The notes: a model not told the origin generated them from the sequence alone. Numbered from the stretch's first letter, positions 18,419 through 25,821 are shown. The stretch: 32,600 nucleotides of DNA from an uncultured Sulfitobacter sp. (GCA_938003685.1 CALKXT010000023.1:1-32600); one strand, 5' to 3'. Numbers and translations are program-made.

Positions 18419-18574
18419 ATGTCTAGATACTGCTGTCTTGGGTGTCACAATCAGGGATCAATCAGGTGATGCAAACCGTATCATCCCGGGCACGTGGCAC
18501 GTTTTGTAAATTTAACACCCAAAGCCTTGAAATAGAATGCCAATCCTCTAAGCGTAACGAGAACGGTTTGGGTA

Positions 18575-19642
18575 GTGATTGTGCAATCTCATCTTTTACG
18601 TGTCTATGGCGACACAGACTTTATCACGGGCCTCAGGGCAATCGCTGCAACAATGGTGGTTATGATCCATACTGGGGCATTGGCTGGTTTCGGAACAACG
18701 GGTCAAGCCATCACAGATGCTGGCAAATACGGCGTGGACATTTTTTTCGTCATATCCGGCTTTACGATTGCAAAGACATTCACAGATGCCAGAGATTACC
18801 AATCGTATCTAACAAGGCGGATCATACGCATCGTGCCCTTGTACTGGTTTATCACAACAATCGCGATCATCCTTTGGGCGTCTGGGCAGTTCTCACTGCC
18901 GTATTGGATGCAGGAGCTTGGATCAAAGCCAGATTTATACAACTATCTTATGCATTTAAGCATGGTCAGCTATCTTGACTACAGAGTTGCCAACTCCATT
19001 CTCGGCGTAGAGTGGTCTATCCCTGTTGAGGTTTTCTGGTATGTTTGCCTGCCCCTTTTGCTTTATTTTGCAAGGACCATTCGCAGAGCTGTCGGAATGA
19101 TAATTGTGTTGCTTATCGTCACTGGGATACTCAGCTATTTTCTTAAAATGATGTTTGGTACGTCGCTTCCAGCAAAGTGGTTTCCTATCGGTTATGGCCA
19201 CCTGTTCCTTGTTGGGGCCGCATCGTATTATCTGCGTGAACGCTTCCAATCGGTCACGAACCCGGCAATGAAAATTTGGATTCTTGCAGCTGTAGGTCTG
19301 TTTTTTCTGGCACTCCTTGTGGATTTTAGCGGTCGTTCAGAAATAATCGCGATATGCACCGCGATCTTGATTGTATGTGTAACCCCAGCCAGAGCATCTT
19401 TGTTGACAAAGCTCTTAACCACAAAGCCAATGCTATTTCTTGGTACAATCAGCTACAGTATCTATTTAATTCACGCAGTGGTTATTCATATACTGATCGA
19501 TGCCGCTTTATTGCCGGCTTCTGGGGTATATACGTTCTTGGTTGTCTACGGCGTGACCGTCTTGCTATCGACGGCTACATACTTGGCTGTGGAAAGGCCG
19601 ACAAATCATGCTGGTCGTAGACTTGTGGAGAACGCTCAATAG
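18575..19642 (+). CDS. Acyltransferase family 3 membrane protein
   Basis: Integral membrane O-acyltransferase of the AT3 family, which typically acetylates cell-surface polysaccharides or lipopolysaccharide. Family motifs are plain: R-x10-H (Arg21 and His32 in GLRAIAATMVVMIHTG), YGVDIFFVISGF near residue 52, and RRIIRIVPLYWF near residue 81. About ten transmembrane helices follow. The 355 residues match the catalytic membrane domain alone, without a periplasmic SGNH domain. The start is a GTG; a second GTG two codons on is equally possible. It lies close to the kps block, so capsule or O-antigen decoration is a reasonable inference. The substrate cannot be told from sequence. Confidence 0.9.
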   Translation: MIVQSHLLRVYGDTDFITGLRAIAATMVVMIHTGALAGFGTTGQAITDAGKYGVDIFFVISGFTIAKTFTDARDYQSYLTRRIIRIVPLYWFITTIAIILWASGQFSLPYWMQELGSKPDLYNYLMHLSMVSYLDYRVANSILGVEWSIPVEVFWYVCLPLLLYFARTIRRAVGMIIVLLIVTGILSYFLKMMFGTSLPAKWFPIGYGHLFLVGAASYYLRERFQSVTNPAMKIWILAAVGLFFLALLVDFSGRSEIIAICTAILIVCVTPARASLLTKLLTTKPMLFLGTISYSIYLIHAVVIHILIDAALLPASGVYTFLVVYGVTVLLSTATYLAVERPTNHAGRRLVENAQ

Positions 19643-19803
19643 TATGCATCCTGAGAAGATCTAAAACTTGGTTTCCTTGTGTGTATGGTTGAACATTTGT
19701 TTAGCACGTTCACCTGTTCTTGTGCTGCACGAACACCTCCCGGCCTCTTTTCAAGCCACGCCCTCTACGATATGTGCCACCATAAGTTAAAAGGGAAACT
19801 ACC

Positions 19804-20928
19804 ATGAATTTTGAGACACCGGGACCAGTCGAAGAAGGGCTTGCAGGCGCGATATCTCCTATTGAAGAGATCATCGAAGATGCCCGCGCAGGTCGGATGT
19901 TTATTCTGGTTGACCATGAGGACCGCGAGAACGAAGGCGATTTTGTTATCCCGGCAGAGTTTGCCGATGCGGCCGCGATTAACTTTATGGCGACCCATGG
20001 GCGCGGTTTGATCTGTTTGCCGATGACGTCGGACCGGGTCGATCATCTAGAATTGCCAATGATGGCCGTGAATAATTCCTCGCGTAACGAAACCGCTTTT
20101 ACCGTCAGTATTGAGGCCCGCGAGGGTGTCAGCACTGGTATTTCTGCGGCAGATCGCGCGCTGACCGTTGCGGTGGCGATTACGGAACAAGCGGGTGCTG
20201 CGGACATTGCAACACCCGGTCATGTCTTCCCGTTGCGCGCGCGCGACGGCGGCGTGTTGGTACGTGCGGGTCATACCGAAGCCGCAGTTGATATCAGCCG
20301 TCTGGCGGGGCTAAACCCTGCTGGTGTGATCTGTGAGATCATGAAGGAAGACGGCACCATGGCGCGACTGCCAGATCTGATTGAGATTGGTCAAAAGCAC
20401 GGCCTCAAGATTGGCACCATCAGCGACTTGATCGCCTACCGACACAAACACGACAACCTGTTGGTGGAACGCGAAAGCCGCACAGTCACATCGGCCTATG
20501 GCGGCGAATGGCTGATGCAGATTTTTAATGATCAACTGACGGGTAGGGATCATGTGGTGTTGAGTAAAGGTGATCTTTCCACGCCCGAACCTGTGCTGGT
20601 GCGTACCCATGCGCTGAACGCGCTTCAGGATATTTTGGGGCTTGGCCCCAGTTCAGCAGATGAATTGCCCCGTGCGATGCAGATCATTGCACAAGAAGGG
20701 CGCGGTGCAGTAGTGTTGTTTCGCGATTTGTTACCACGACTGCAATTGGACGAGGACGAGGAAGAAGGTCCGCGCACGGTAAAGCGCACCGGTCTTGGCG
20801 CGCAAATCATGTCGTCTATGGGGCTGAATAAACTGACCTTGCTGACTGACAACCCAGATACACGCTATTTGGGCCTTGATGCCTACAAGCTAGAAATTGT
20901 CGGCACCCGCCCGATCACGACGGAGTAA
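19804..20928 (+). CDS. ribB: 3,4-dihydroxy-2-butanone-4-phosphate synthase with degenerate GTP cyclohydrolase II domain (RibBX type)
   Basis: Converts ribulose 5-phosphate to the four-carbon precursor of riboflavin. The N-terminal RibB domain is complete: DHEDRENEGDFVIPAEFA near residue 38, HGRGLICLPM, GISAADRA and ATPGHVFPLRARDGGVLVRAGHTEA. The C-terminal RibA-like domain (from about residue 215) keeps the fold outline (VLVRTHALNALQDILG, GRGAVVLFRDLLPRL) but lacks the three zinc-binding cysteines of GTP cyclohydrolase II: the stretch after H reads ALNALQ...PSSADEL. It is therefore expected to have no cyclohydrolase activity, as in the proteobacterial RibBX variant. A separate ribA must lie elsewhere. 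It is followed by ribH after 5 bases. Confidence 0.95.
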   Translation: MNFETPGPVEEGLAGAISPIEEIIEDARAGRMFILVDHEDRENEGDFVIPAEFADAAAINFMATHGRGLICLPMTSDRVDHLELPMMAVNNSSRNETAFTVSIEAREGVSTGISAADRALTVAVAITEQAGAADIATPGHVFPLRARDGGVLVRAGHTEAAVDISRLAGLNPAGVICEIMKEDGTMARLPDLIEIGQKHGLKIGTISDLIAYRHKHDNLLVERESRTVTSAYGGEWLMQIFNDQLTGRDHVVLSKGDLSTPEPVLVRTHALNALQDILGLGPSSADELPRAMQIIAQEGRGAVVLFRDLLPRLQLDEDEEEGPRTVKRTGLGAQIMSSMGLNKLTLLTDNPDTRYLGLDAYKLEIVGTRPITTE

Positions 20929-20933
20929 TCAAA

Positions 20934-21485
20934 ATGGCAGCACATGAAGAACACACCGTTTTGCCAACCCCCAGCTTTGAAGCGCCTGTGAAGGTATTGA
21001 TTGTGGTGTCCCCGTATTATTCGGATATCGCACAGGGTCTATTAACTGGCGCAAAGGCTGAATTGGATGCGGCTGGTGTGACATGGGATGTTGTGGAAAT
21101 GCCGGGTGCTTTGGAAATTCCAACGGCGATTGGGATATCGGATCGGAGTAGCAATTTTGACGGCTACGTCGCGCTAGGCTGTGTCATTCGTGGCGAAACC
21201 ACGCATTATGAAACGGTTTGCAACGACAGCAGCCGTGCGTTGCAATTGTTAGGCTTACAAGGGCTGTGCATCGGTAACGGCATCCTGACAGTCGAAAACC
21301 GGGGCCAAGCCGAGGTCCGCGCCGACCCTGAGGGGCAGAATAAAGGCGGCGGTGCCGCAGCAGCGGCCTTGCATCTGATTGCCCTCGCTCGTAAGTGGGC
21401 GGACACAAGCAAGGGCATCGGGTTCAAGCCACTAGGGCAGGACACGCTGATGGCTGGTAAAACGGATGGATCGAACATCGCATGA
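20934..21485 (+). CDS. ribH: 6,7-dimethyl-8-ribityllumazine synthase
   Basis: Condenses the pyrimidine and the butanone phosphate to lumazine, the substrate of RibE. The 183-residue protein shows the family's conserved blocks: VSPYYSDIAQGLL near residue 27, VVEMPGALEIPTAI, the GCVIRGETTHYETVCNDSSRAL active-site region near residue 83 with its catalytic histidine, and NGILTVEN. A C-terminal tail of about 15 residues extends past the usual end. The gene sits 5 bases after ribBX and overlaps nusB by 4 bases (ATGA, 21482-21485), so all three are one operon. Confidence 0.97.
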   Translation: MAAHEEHTVLPTPSFEAPVKVLIVVSPYYSDIAQGLLTGAKAELDAAGVTWDVVEMPGALEIPTAIGISDRSSNFDGYVALGCVIRGETTHYETVCNDSSRALQLLGLQGLCIGNGILTVENRGQAEVRADPEGQNKGGGAAAAALHLIALARKWADTSKGIGFKPLGQDTLMAGKTDGSNIA

Positions 21486-21964
21486 CGACGTCGCAAGCTG
21501 GACTTTCCGGCAACCAAAAACGCAAAATGAAATCAGCCGCGCGGCTTTATGCAGTGCAGGCGCTGTTCCAGATGGAACATTCGTCGCTGACGGCTGAATG
21601 GGTGCGTAACGAATTTTTGGAACACCGTTTTGGTGCAACATATGACGGCGAAGAAATGCAGGATGGTGACGTGAACCTGTTTGCTCAAGTCCTTGAAGTT
21701 GCTGTGAATTACCAAGCTCCAATCGACCAAATGACCGACCGCGCATTGGTGGCCAAATGGCCCATCGCGCGCATTGACCCGACCTTGCGGGCGCTGTTCC
21801 GCGCCGCAGGTGCAGAATTGCGCGACACAGGCACACCGCCAAAGGTGGTGATTTCAGAATACGTCGACGTCGCACGCGCGTTCTTTCCCGATGGCAAAGA
21901 ACCTAGTTTTGTGAACGCGGTGCTGGATCCTATGGCGCGTGAAGCGCGGCCAGAGGCATTTTAG
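21482..21964 (+). CDS. nusB: Transcription antitermination protein NusB
   Basis: Binds boxA RNA with NusE (S10) in the antitermination complex that assists rRNA transcription. The 160-residue helical protein has the typical start after a short tail (KMKSAARLYAVQALFQMEHS), DRALVAKWPIARIDPTLRALFRAAGAEL in the middle, and the C-terminal signature PPKVVISEYVDVARAF followed by FVNAVLD. It starts within the ribH stop (ATGA), the standard ribH-nusB coupling. It is the last gene of the rib operon. Confidence 0.97.
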   Translation: MTTSQAGLSGNQKRKMKSAARLYAVQALFQMEHSSLTAEWVRNEFLEHRFGATYDGEEMQDGDVNLFAQVLEVAVNYQAPIDQMTDRALVAKWPIARIDPTLRALFRAAGAELRDTGTPPKVVISEYVDVARAFFPDGKEPSFVNAVLDPMAREARPEAF

Positions 21965-22030
21965 AGGTTTCAGGGGTGCTGTTAAGCAGGTTTAAGACTT
22001 AAGCAATGGTGTTGACCCAGCGGAAACAGA

Positions 22031-22050
22031 ATTTCACGCTATAGCGAAAT
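22031..22050. terminator. Palindromic hairpin between nusB and the Hint-protein gene
   Basis: ATTTCACGCTATAGCGAAAT contains the perfect palindrome CGCTATAGCG and outer complementary arms. It overlaps the stop codon of the opposing Hint gene. On the plus strand it is followed by CAGTTTTCTTG, so it could end the rib operon transcript. The T-run is short, so confidence is limited. Confidence 0.45.
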
Positions 22051-23235
22051 CAGTTTTCTTGTGTTTTTCAGATGCCTGTGGACCAATTTCTTTTGTAACA
22101 TACGTGTTGGGATCGTACATGCAGGCGCTCCAAAACTGTCAGGATCGACAGCCTCGGGAAAGAGCGTCACAAACTCTTCCCACTTTTCAGAACTAAGATT
22201 TTTTTGCGTCTCAGCGTTCATTAAAAAGCTCTCGGTCGGGGTGCCTTCCGCGAATATTACTTGATGCTTTTTAAAGATCAGATGGAAGTACTCGACGCTC
22301 TCGACACTGCTCTCAACATAAATACCGGGTAACTGTGTCAATCTAATTGCAGCGACAAGAACGGTCATTGACCCGAACATACTATGAGCAATGTTAGATT
22401 TTACGACCATGCGGTGTTGGCGTGAAACAACCAAATCTCGTTTTGGCAAGTCTGAACCCAACGCCCCTGCGCTAATCTGTACCGGGTAGAGCTTTGTATT
22501 CTTCTGGAGTTCATCGGCTTTTACGACCCGACTCATCGTCACAATCAACTCTTGAAAGCCATTATCTTGTGTCAGCACCTTATCGCCTGATTTCAGCGTC
22601 TCAATAGGCACGTCACCATGATCTGTTGTGATCAATGTTCCACGTACGAAACACGTCACACCAGTTGGTACCAAGTCACCCGCGTCCCGCATGGTATCGA
22701 TGTCAGAGTTCCAGCTAAAATCACCAAGCAGACCACCGGACGGGAGGCCAGAGAAATCAACAACCATGGTCGTGTAAAGATCTCCTACCGCAGGACTCCC
22801 TGTCAAATTTACGATCCCAGAATATGTCACGGCTAAATCTCCAGACATAGCTGCGTAGTCGGGTGACACTTCAAAGGGAAAACCATGCAATGAACCGGGC
22901 GTGGACCCTCCAAGAGGATCATCATCTTGAGTGGCCGTCGTATCGAATACTGAACTTGCAGGCTGTAGGTTGATTTCAAGCGAGGTCAGAAGTTTGGTTG
23001 TTGATAACTGATGCCAATCGTAGCCAAAGGACATATCAATGTCTGTGCCGGTAGCTCCGCCAAAGGTATATGGGTCTAATGCGTGCCATGTGAGGACTTC
23101 GGTGGTGCCATCAGCGTAGGTGGCCGTGATCGTGGCACCTTCCAAATCGACGCCACGTGAACTGGTATCGGCACGAATACCATTGACGGATTCATGTGGG
23201 TTTTCGTCAAGCCTAACAATATCAATTGAGGGCAT
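22039..23235 (-). CDS. Hint (hedgehog/intein)-domain protein
   Basis: A 398-residue protein with a recognisable Hint domain beginning at Cys195: VTCFVRGTLITTDHGDVPIE, then LKSGDKVLTQDNG, and further on SRQHRMVVKS with the conserved histidine. Hint domains can cleave or splice the peptide bond before the cysteine. In Rhodobacterales many such proteins lack a Sec signal and are believed to be exported, often by type I secretion. The first 190 residues are beta-rich and aspartate/threonine-rich (LDPYTFGGATGTDIDMSFGYD) and match nothing I know. There is no signal peptide. The C-terminus is basic (KKLVHRHLKNTRKLISL). It is AT-richer than the rib operon. Confidence 0.85.
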   Translation of the reverse strand: MPSIDIVRLDENPHESVNGIRADTSSRGVDLEGATITATYADGTTEVLTWHALDPYTFGGATGTDIDMSFGYDWHQLSTTKLLTSLEINLQPASSVFDTTATQDDDPLGGSTPGSLHGFPFEVSPDYAAMSGDLAVTYSGIVNLTGSPAVGDLYTTMVVDFSGLPSGGLLGDFSWNSDIDTMRDAGDLVPTGVTCFVRGTLITTDHGDVPIETLKSGDKVLTQDNGFQELIVTMSRVVKADELQKNTKLYPVQISAGALGSDLPKRDLVVSRQHRMVVKSNIAHSMFGSMTVLVAAIRLTQLPGIYVESSVESVEYFHLIFKKHQVIFAEGTPTESFLMNAETQKNLSSEKWEEFVTLFPEAVDPDSFGAPACTIPTRMLQKKLVHRHLKNTRKLISL

Positions 23236-23610
23236 TTCTCAAACCACCTTTTACCAGTTTCATTTTGCACAAATCAATTTTGTTTATCGTAAATAAATTT
23301 TTCCGGACGCAGATACCGGCGCAACACGCCAGTTTATGCATCGCCGAAGATGTTCAATGCACCAATGTTGAGGTTCAGGCGTGACGAAGTTAAGGAGTTT
23401 CTAAGGCACCTTTAAGGCTGCGGCAGTGCAAGCGGCATCTTGTGGTGATACTTCAGCTAAGGAGAACGCCGCAATGCGCCCGTTTCACCTATGGCCTACA
23501 GAGGGTGTGGGGGATGTTTGATTTGCGCTTTGCGCACGCACGCACCAGAAAGGCCGGGTATTATCGCTTTGGGCAGCAAGTGTAGCCACTTAGTCTATAT
23601 CAAGTTACAA
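23236..23610. other. Gene-poor intergenic stretch with phased TAAGG repeats and a possible small ORF
   Basis: No conventional gene is visible. TAAGG occurs at 23391, 23402 and 23413 (exactly 11 bases apart) and again at 23458. An AAGGAG (23459-23464) sits 9 bases before an ATG at 23474 that opens a 15-codon ORF (MRPFHLWPTEGVGDV) ending at 23521. A TGCGC-TTT-GCGCA hairpin follows 2 bases after its stop. The left part, 23236-23340, is AT-rich and probably holds the promoter of the Hint gene. Confidence 0.35.
23474..23521 (+). CDS. Possible 15-residue small ORF
   Basis: ATG with a good SD (AAGGAG, 9-base spacing) encoding MRPFHLWPTEGVGDV. There is no plus-strand gene downstream for which it could be a leader. 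It may be chance. It is reported because the SD is strong and a hairpin follows the stop. Confidence 0.2.
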   Translation: MRPFHLWPTEGVGDV

Positions 23611-23793
23611 ATCTAAAAGGTGTGACGGGACCGCACCTGCCGTCCTGTTTTGTATTCCCGGGGACCTGTATGTACAGGTGGGCGCCAGATAAATGAACCA
23701 GGGCTCAGACAGAGCCAGCTCCCTAGGATTTGCTTAAGGCCACTGGAATGTAACATAATACAAACAGGGCAGAACCCGTCACTCCTTTCAGAT
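23611..23793 (-). ncRNA. Candidate structured RNA, family unknown
   Basis: A 183-base segment whose ends are near-perfect inverted repeats. ATCTAAAAGGTGTGACGGG (23611-23629) matches the complement of 23775-23793 at 17 of 19 positions. Inside, CTGC/GCAG and then CCTGTTTTGTATT (23644-23656) pair with AATACAAACAGG (23757-23768, one bulge). The centre holds two small hairpins: ACCTGT-N4-ACAGGT (23665-23680) and GGCTC-N5-GAGCC (23702-23716). The result is a long rod with a branched centre and no coding frame. The minus strand is favoured: TTGCCG (23812-23817), a 17-base spacer and TATCTG (23789-23794) would start RNA near 23782, and the last stem is followed by CCTTTT. The size and rod shape recall 6S RNA, but I could not match its conserved sequence. 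A miniature transposable element is the alternative. Confidence 0.55.
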
Positions 23794-23807
23794 AGGGACG
23801 TGACGGG
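23775..23807. repeat. Alternative pairing partner GTGACGGG
   Basis: CCCGTCAC (23775-23782) is complementary both to GTGACGGG at 23622-23629 (the closing stem of the RNA candidate) and to a second GTGACGGG at 23800-23807 outside it. This allows two exclusive 8-bp stems. The outer hairpin also lies directly after the stop of the SRPBCC gene. Confidence 0.5.
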
Positions 23808-23820
23808 CATCCGGCAAGGC

Positions 23821-24243
23821 CTAGTTTGTGTTTTCGATGATATGGCTGCGCATACGGGTGATGTGATCATCCCAGCCTTTGTCGAGTGCGAGTGTCAGGC
23901 CAAAGGCGTCGACCCCTTGTGGTAGGCCGATGTGTTCAAGGGACAGGCGGGTGCCACCAGCGACGCTGTCCAAGGTCCATTTAACAGTGCTGACCGCATC
24001 GCCCATGGGGCCGACGGTAAAAGTGTATTCTAGATATTCAGGGGCGCGGGCGACCAAGACATCGCCCCAGATCAACTTGTCACCGCTATCGGCGCCAAAC
24101 ATCTCAAGCTTTTTGCCAGCGCTTAGTGGTGTTTTTGGGGCGTGAAACCACGTGGCCAGTTTGTCGGGCTGTGTCAGGTAGTCCCAAACCACCTCGCGGC
24201 TAGCTTGCAGGTAGATGCACTTGCGAATTGTTGTGTCGGTCAT
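23821..24243 (-). CDS. SRPBCC (AHSA1-type) domain protein
   Basis: A 140-residue START/Bet v1-like protein of the AHSA1 group, which has a hydrophobic cavity. Signature stretches are YLQASREVVWDYLTQPDKLATWF near the start, VKWTLDSVAGGTRLSLEHIGLP, and a C-terminal helix GWDDHITRMRSHI. Such genes are very often paired with an ArsR-type regulator, as here: its ATG overlaps the stop of the regulator (24240-24243). It is the last gene of a three-gene operon with a cupin. The ligand is unknown. Confidence 0.92.
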   Translation of the reverse strand: MTDTTIRKCIYLQASREVVWDYLTQPDKLATWFHAPKTPLSAGKKLEMFGADSGDKLIWGDVLVARAPEYLEYTFTVGPMGDAVSTVKWTLDSVAGGTRLSLEHIGLPQGVDAFGLTLALDKGWDDHITRMRSHIIENTN

Positions 24244-24560
24244 GTGTTGTCCTTTTCAATGGCAGATTTGAGGGCGCTCAGGCGGTCGTCCCAGAAGCCG
24301 TCGAAGTATTCAAACCAGCTTAGGACGGGCGCGAACCCTTGGGGGTTAATGCTGTTGATGCGCTCACGGCCTCTGGCCTCGACTGTGATCAACCCGCCGT
24401 CACTCAGCACAGTCAGGTGTTTTTTGACGGCGGCGCGGGTCATATCAAAGTGCCCAGAGACATCTGCAATGGTCATATCTTGGGCCGCAAGCATTTTCAG
24501 AATGTCCCGCCGGGTTGGATCGGCAAGGGCGCGAAATGTGGGTTGAGAGGGCATGTTCAT
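24240..24560 (-). CDS. ArsR-family winged-helix transcriptional regulator
   Basis: A 106-residue regulator with the SmtB/ArsR fold: FRALADPTRRDILKMLAAQ near residue 9, recognition helix region DMTRAAVKKHLTVLSDGGLI near residue 39, and the wing RGRERINSI. No metal-binding cysteines are present, as in the group that accompanies SRPBCC proteins. It overlaps both neighbours by ATGA, so cupin, regulator and SRPBCC protein are co-translated. It is a candidate to bind the twin inverted repeats upstream of the operon, which would make it autoregulatory, but the repeat could belong to another regulator. Confidence 0.93.
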   Translation of the reverse strand: MNMPSQPTFRALADPTRRDILKMLAAQDMTIADVSGHFDMTRAAVKKHLTVLSDGGLITVEARGRERINSINPQGFAPVLSWFEYFDGFWDDRLSALKSAIEKDNT

Positions 24561-24964
24561 TGTGTCACCGGGACAAAATCAAAGGCTCCGTCTTGATAGA
24601 GCATCGTGACGCAATCCGTGTCTGACACGCAGGCCGAGATATGCGCCATTTGGGCGGGCACCTCGAAATAGCTGCCAGGTCCAATTGGTGCTGCATCCGC
24701 ACCCGGAACCGCATGGGTCATCTGCCCCTCGATGACCAAGCCAAACATAGATGCGGATTTTGTATGCACGGGGCTGACGGTGCCTGCGGGCAGGCGTACC
24801 ATTGCAAAATACGCTTCGGTCCAGCGATCACCGGATAGGGGTGCAAACGCAACGCCTTCAGGTGTGGTAGCCCAATCCAGATCAGTTGGTGAAGTAAGCG
24901 TGATAAGCGGGTCTGCAAATGCCGGAGGGGCTGCGATACAGAGCGCAAATAAGAGATGTCGCAT
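24557..24964 (-). CDS. Secreted cupin-domain protein
   Basis: A 135-residue protein with a short Sec signal (MRHLLFALCIAAPPAFA-DP). The mature part is one cupin barrel: PAGTVSPVHTKSASMFGLVIEGQMTHAV (motif 1, with its metal-type histidine) and PIGPGSYFEVPAQMAHISACV (motif 2). Two cysteines near the end (ACVSDTDC) could form a periplasmic disulfide. I chose the ATG at 24964, with AAAGG upstream; an in-frame ATG at 25000 lies within the operator region. It is the first gene of the cupin-ArsR-SRPBCC operon. The substrate is unknown. Confidence 0.88.
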   Translation of the reverse strand: MRHLLFALCIAAPPAFADPLITLTSPTDLDWATTPEGVAFAPLSGDRWTEAYFAMVRLPAGTVSPVHTKSASMFGLVIEGQMTHAVPGADAAPIGPGSYFEVPAQMAHISACVSDTDCVTMLYQDGAFDFVPVTQ

Positions 24965-24966
24965 AG

Positions 24967-25029
24967 GATACCTTTCATGTGATACCTTTTGGTATCTCAT
25001 TAATTAGATACCAAAAGGTATTATGTCAA
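24967..25029 (-). promoter_or_regulatory. Promoter with twin inverted-repeat operators
   Basis: GATACCTTTTGGTATC (24981-24996) and GATACCAAAAGGTATT (25007-25022) are inverted repeats of one another and each is internally palindromic (GATACC-N4-GGTATC). A degraded half copy GATACCTTTC lies at 24967-24976. On the minus strand TTGACA (25024-25029) is a consensus -35, and the 17 bases after it are almost exactly the first operator. An AT-rich -10 region lies near 25000, between the two operators. Repression by a dimeric HTH protein is the natural reading. Confidence 0.75.
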
Positions 25030-25062
25030 GCGCCAATAAATGCGACGTTAATCGGCAGATGC

Positions 25063-25821
25063 TTACTCAGGTGTTTGAATGAAGTTGTAGGCCTGCAATT
25101 CCTCGGGCAGCAGCACGTAAATCTCGTTTGGCGGTGTGGCCAAAGCATGGCGCATGACTAGCGGGTCAATCCCCATGTCATCAAGGTAGGTCATAACCTC
25201 GCCCTGTCCGCGCTGTATGTCTTCCACGGCAACAAAGGCGGGCAATAGCGTGCTTTCGCCAAAGTAATGCTGATGAACTCCCACAGACGCAGTTTCGGGA
25301 ATGTCACGCATCACACCAGAGGCCAGTAGATAGGGACAGGCGGAATAACAGATGTCACCATCGCGCAGGGCGGTGTTTAAAGCAGCCTCTCGCAAGTACC
25401 GACCCAATTCGAGGGCGTCGCGCACCGATCCGCCGGGTGAATTGAGAAGGACGCGGGCAGGGGCAGGGGAAAGTTCATCGATTTGTTTGCTGATGCGGGC
25501 GGCGTCACCCGCAGTGATTGCACCCTCTAGTAAAATACTGGCCCCGGCTTCAATCACTGTGAGGGTAAGGCGATCAGGCAGTGGGGTTGTGGGCATTGGT
25601 TGGCCGGGTGCGGGGGCGCGATCTTGGCGGTAACGGCGGGTCTGATCACCGGGTTTGATTGGTTCAGTCAATGATGGCGCACGTGGCCCAAATCCTGGCA
25701 GGCGCAGACCGTCGCGCAGATCACCCCAAAACAGAAGCGCGGCCAGTAATAGTTGAAAGATCAGCACCCCCATCAAGATGCGGCCCACCGGGTTGCGGTG
25801 TTTTGGGGTGGTGTCGTTCAT
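25063..25821 (-). CDS. Membrane-anchored ClpP-like protein
   Basis: A 252-residue protein with one N-terminal transmembrane helix (about residues 13-32), a proline-rich linker and a ClpP/crotonase-fold domain. Key elements are VLLNSPGGSVRDALELGRYL (residues 124-143, the oxyanion-hole GG), CYSACPYLLASG with Ser160 as the likely nucleophile, and VGVHQHYF with His183 or His185 as the likely base. This is the pattern of periplasmic serine-protease-like proteins in Alphaproteobacteria whose substrates are unknown. Its start overlaps the stop of the upstream coiled-coil membrane protein gene (ATGA, 25818-25821), so the two are co-translated and may act together. Confidence 0.85.
   Translation of the reverse strand: MNDTTPKHRNPVGRILMGVLIFQLLLAALLFWGDLRDGLRLPGFGPRAPSLTEPIKPGDQTRRYRQDRAPAPGQPMPTTPLPDRLTLTVIEAGASILLEGAITAGDAARISKQIDELSPAPARVLLNSPGGSVRDALELGRYLREAALNTALRDGDICYSACPYLLASGVMRDIPETASVGVHQHYFGESTLLPAFVAVEDIQRGQGEVMTYLDDMGIDPLVMRHALATPPNEIYVLLPEELQAYNFIQTPE

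Noticed and set aside
18442-18978. Open frame of 178 codons overlapping the acyltransferase
   Set aside because: It covers the part of the acyltransferase that holds the conserved R-x10-H and GVDIFFVISGF motifs in another frame.
23611-23793. Firm assignment as 6S RNA
   Set aside because: Length and rod shape fit, but I could not align the conserved central-bubble sequence, and no 5-formyltetrahydrofolate cyclo-ligase gene is adjacent. Kept as unknown family.
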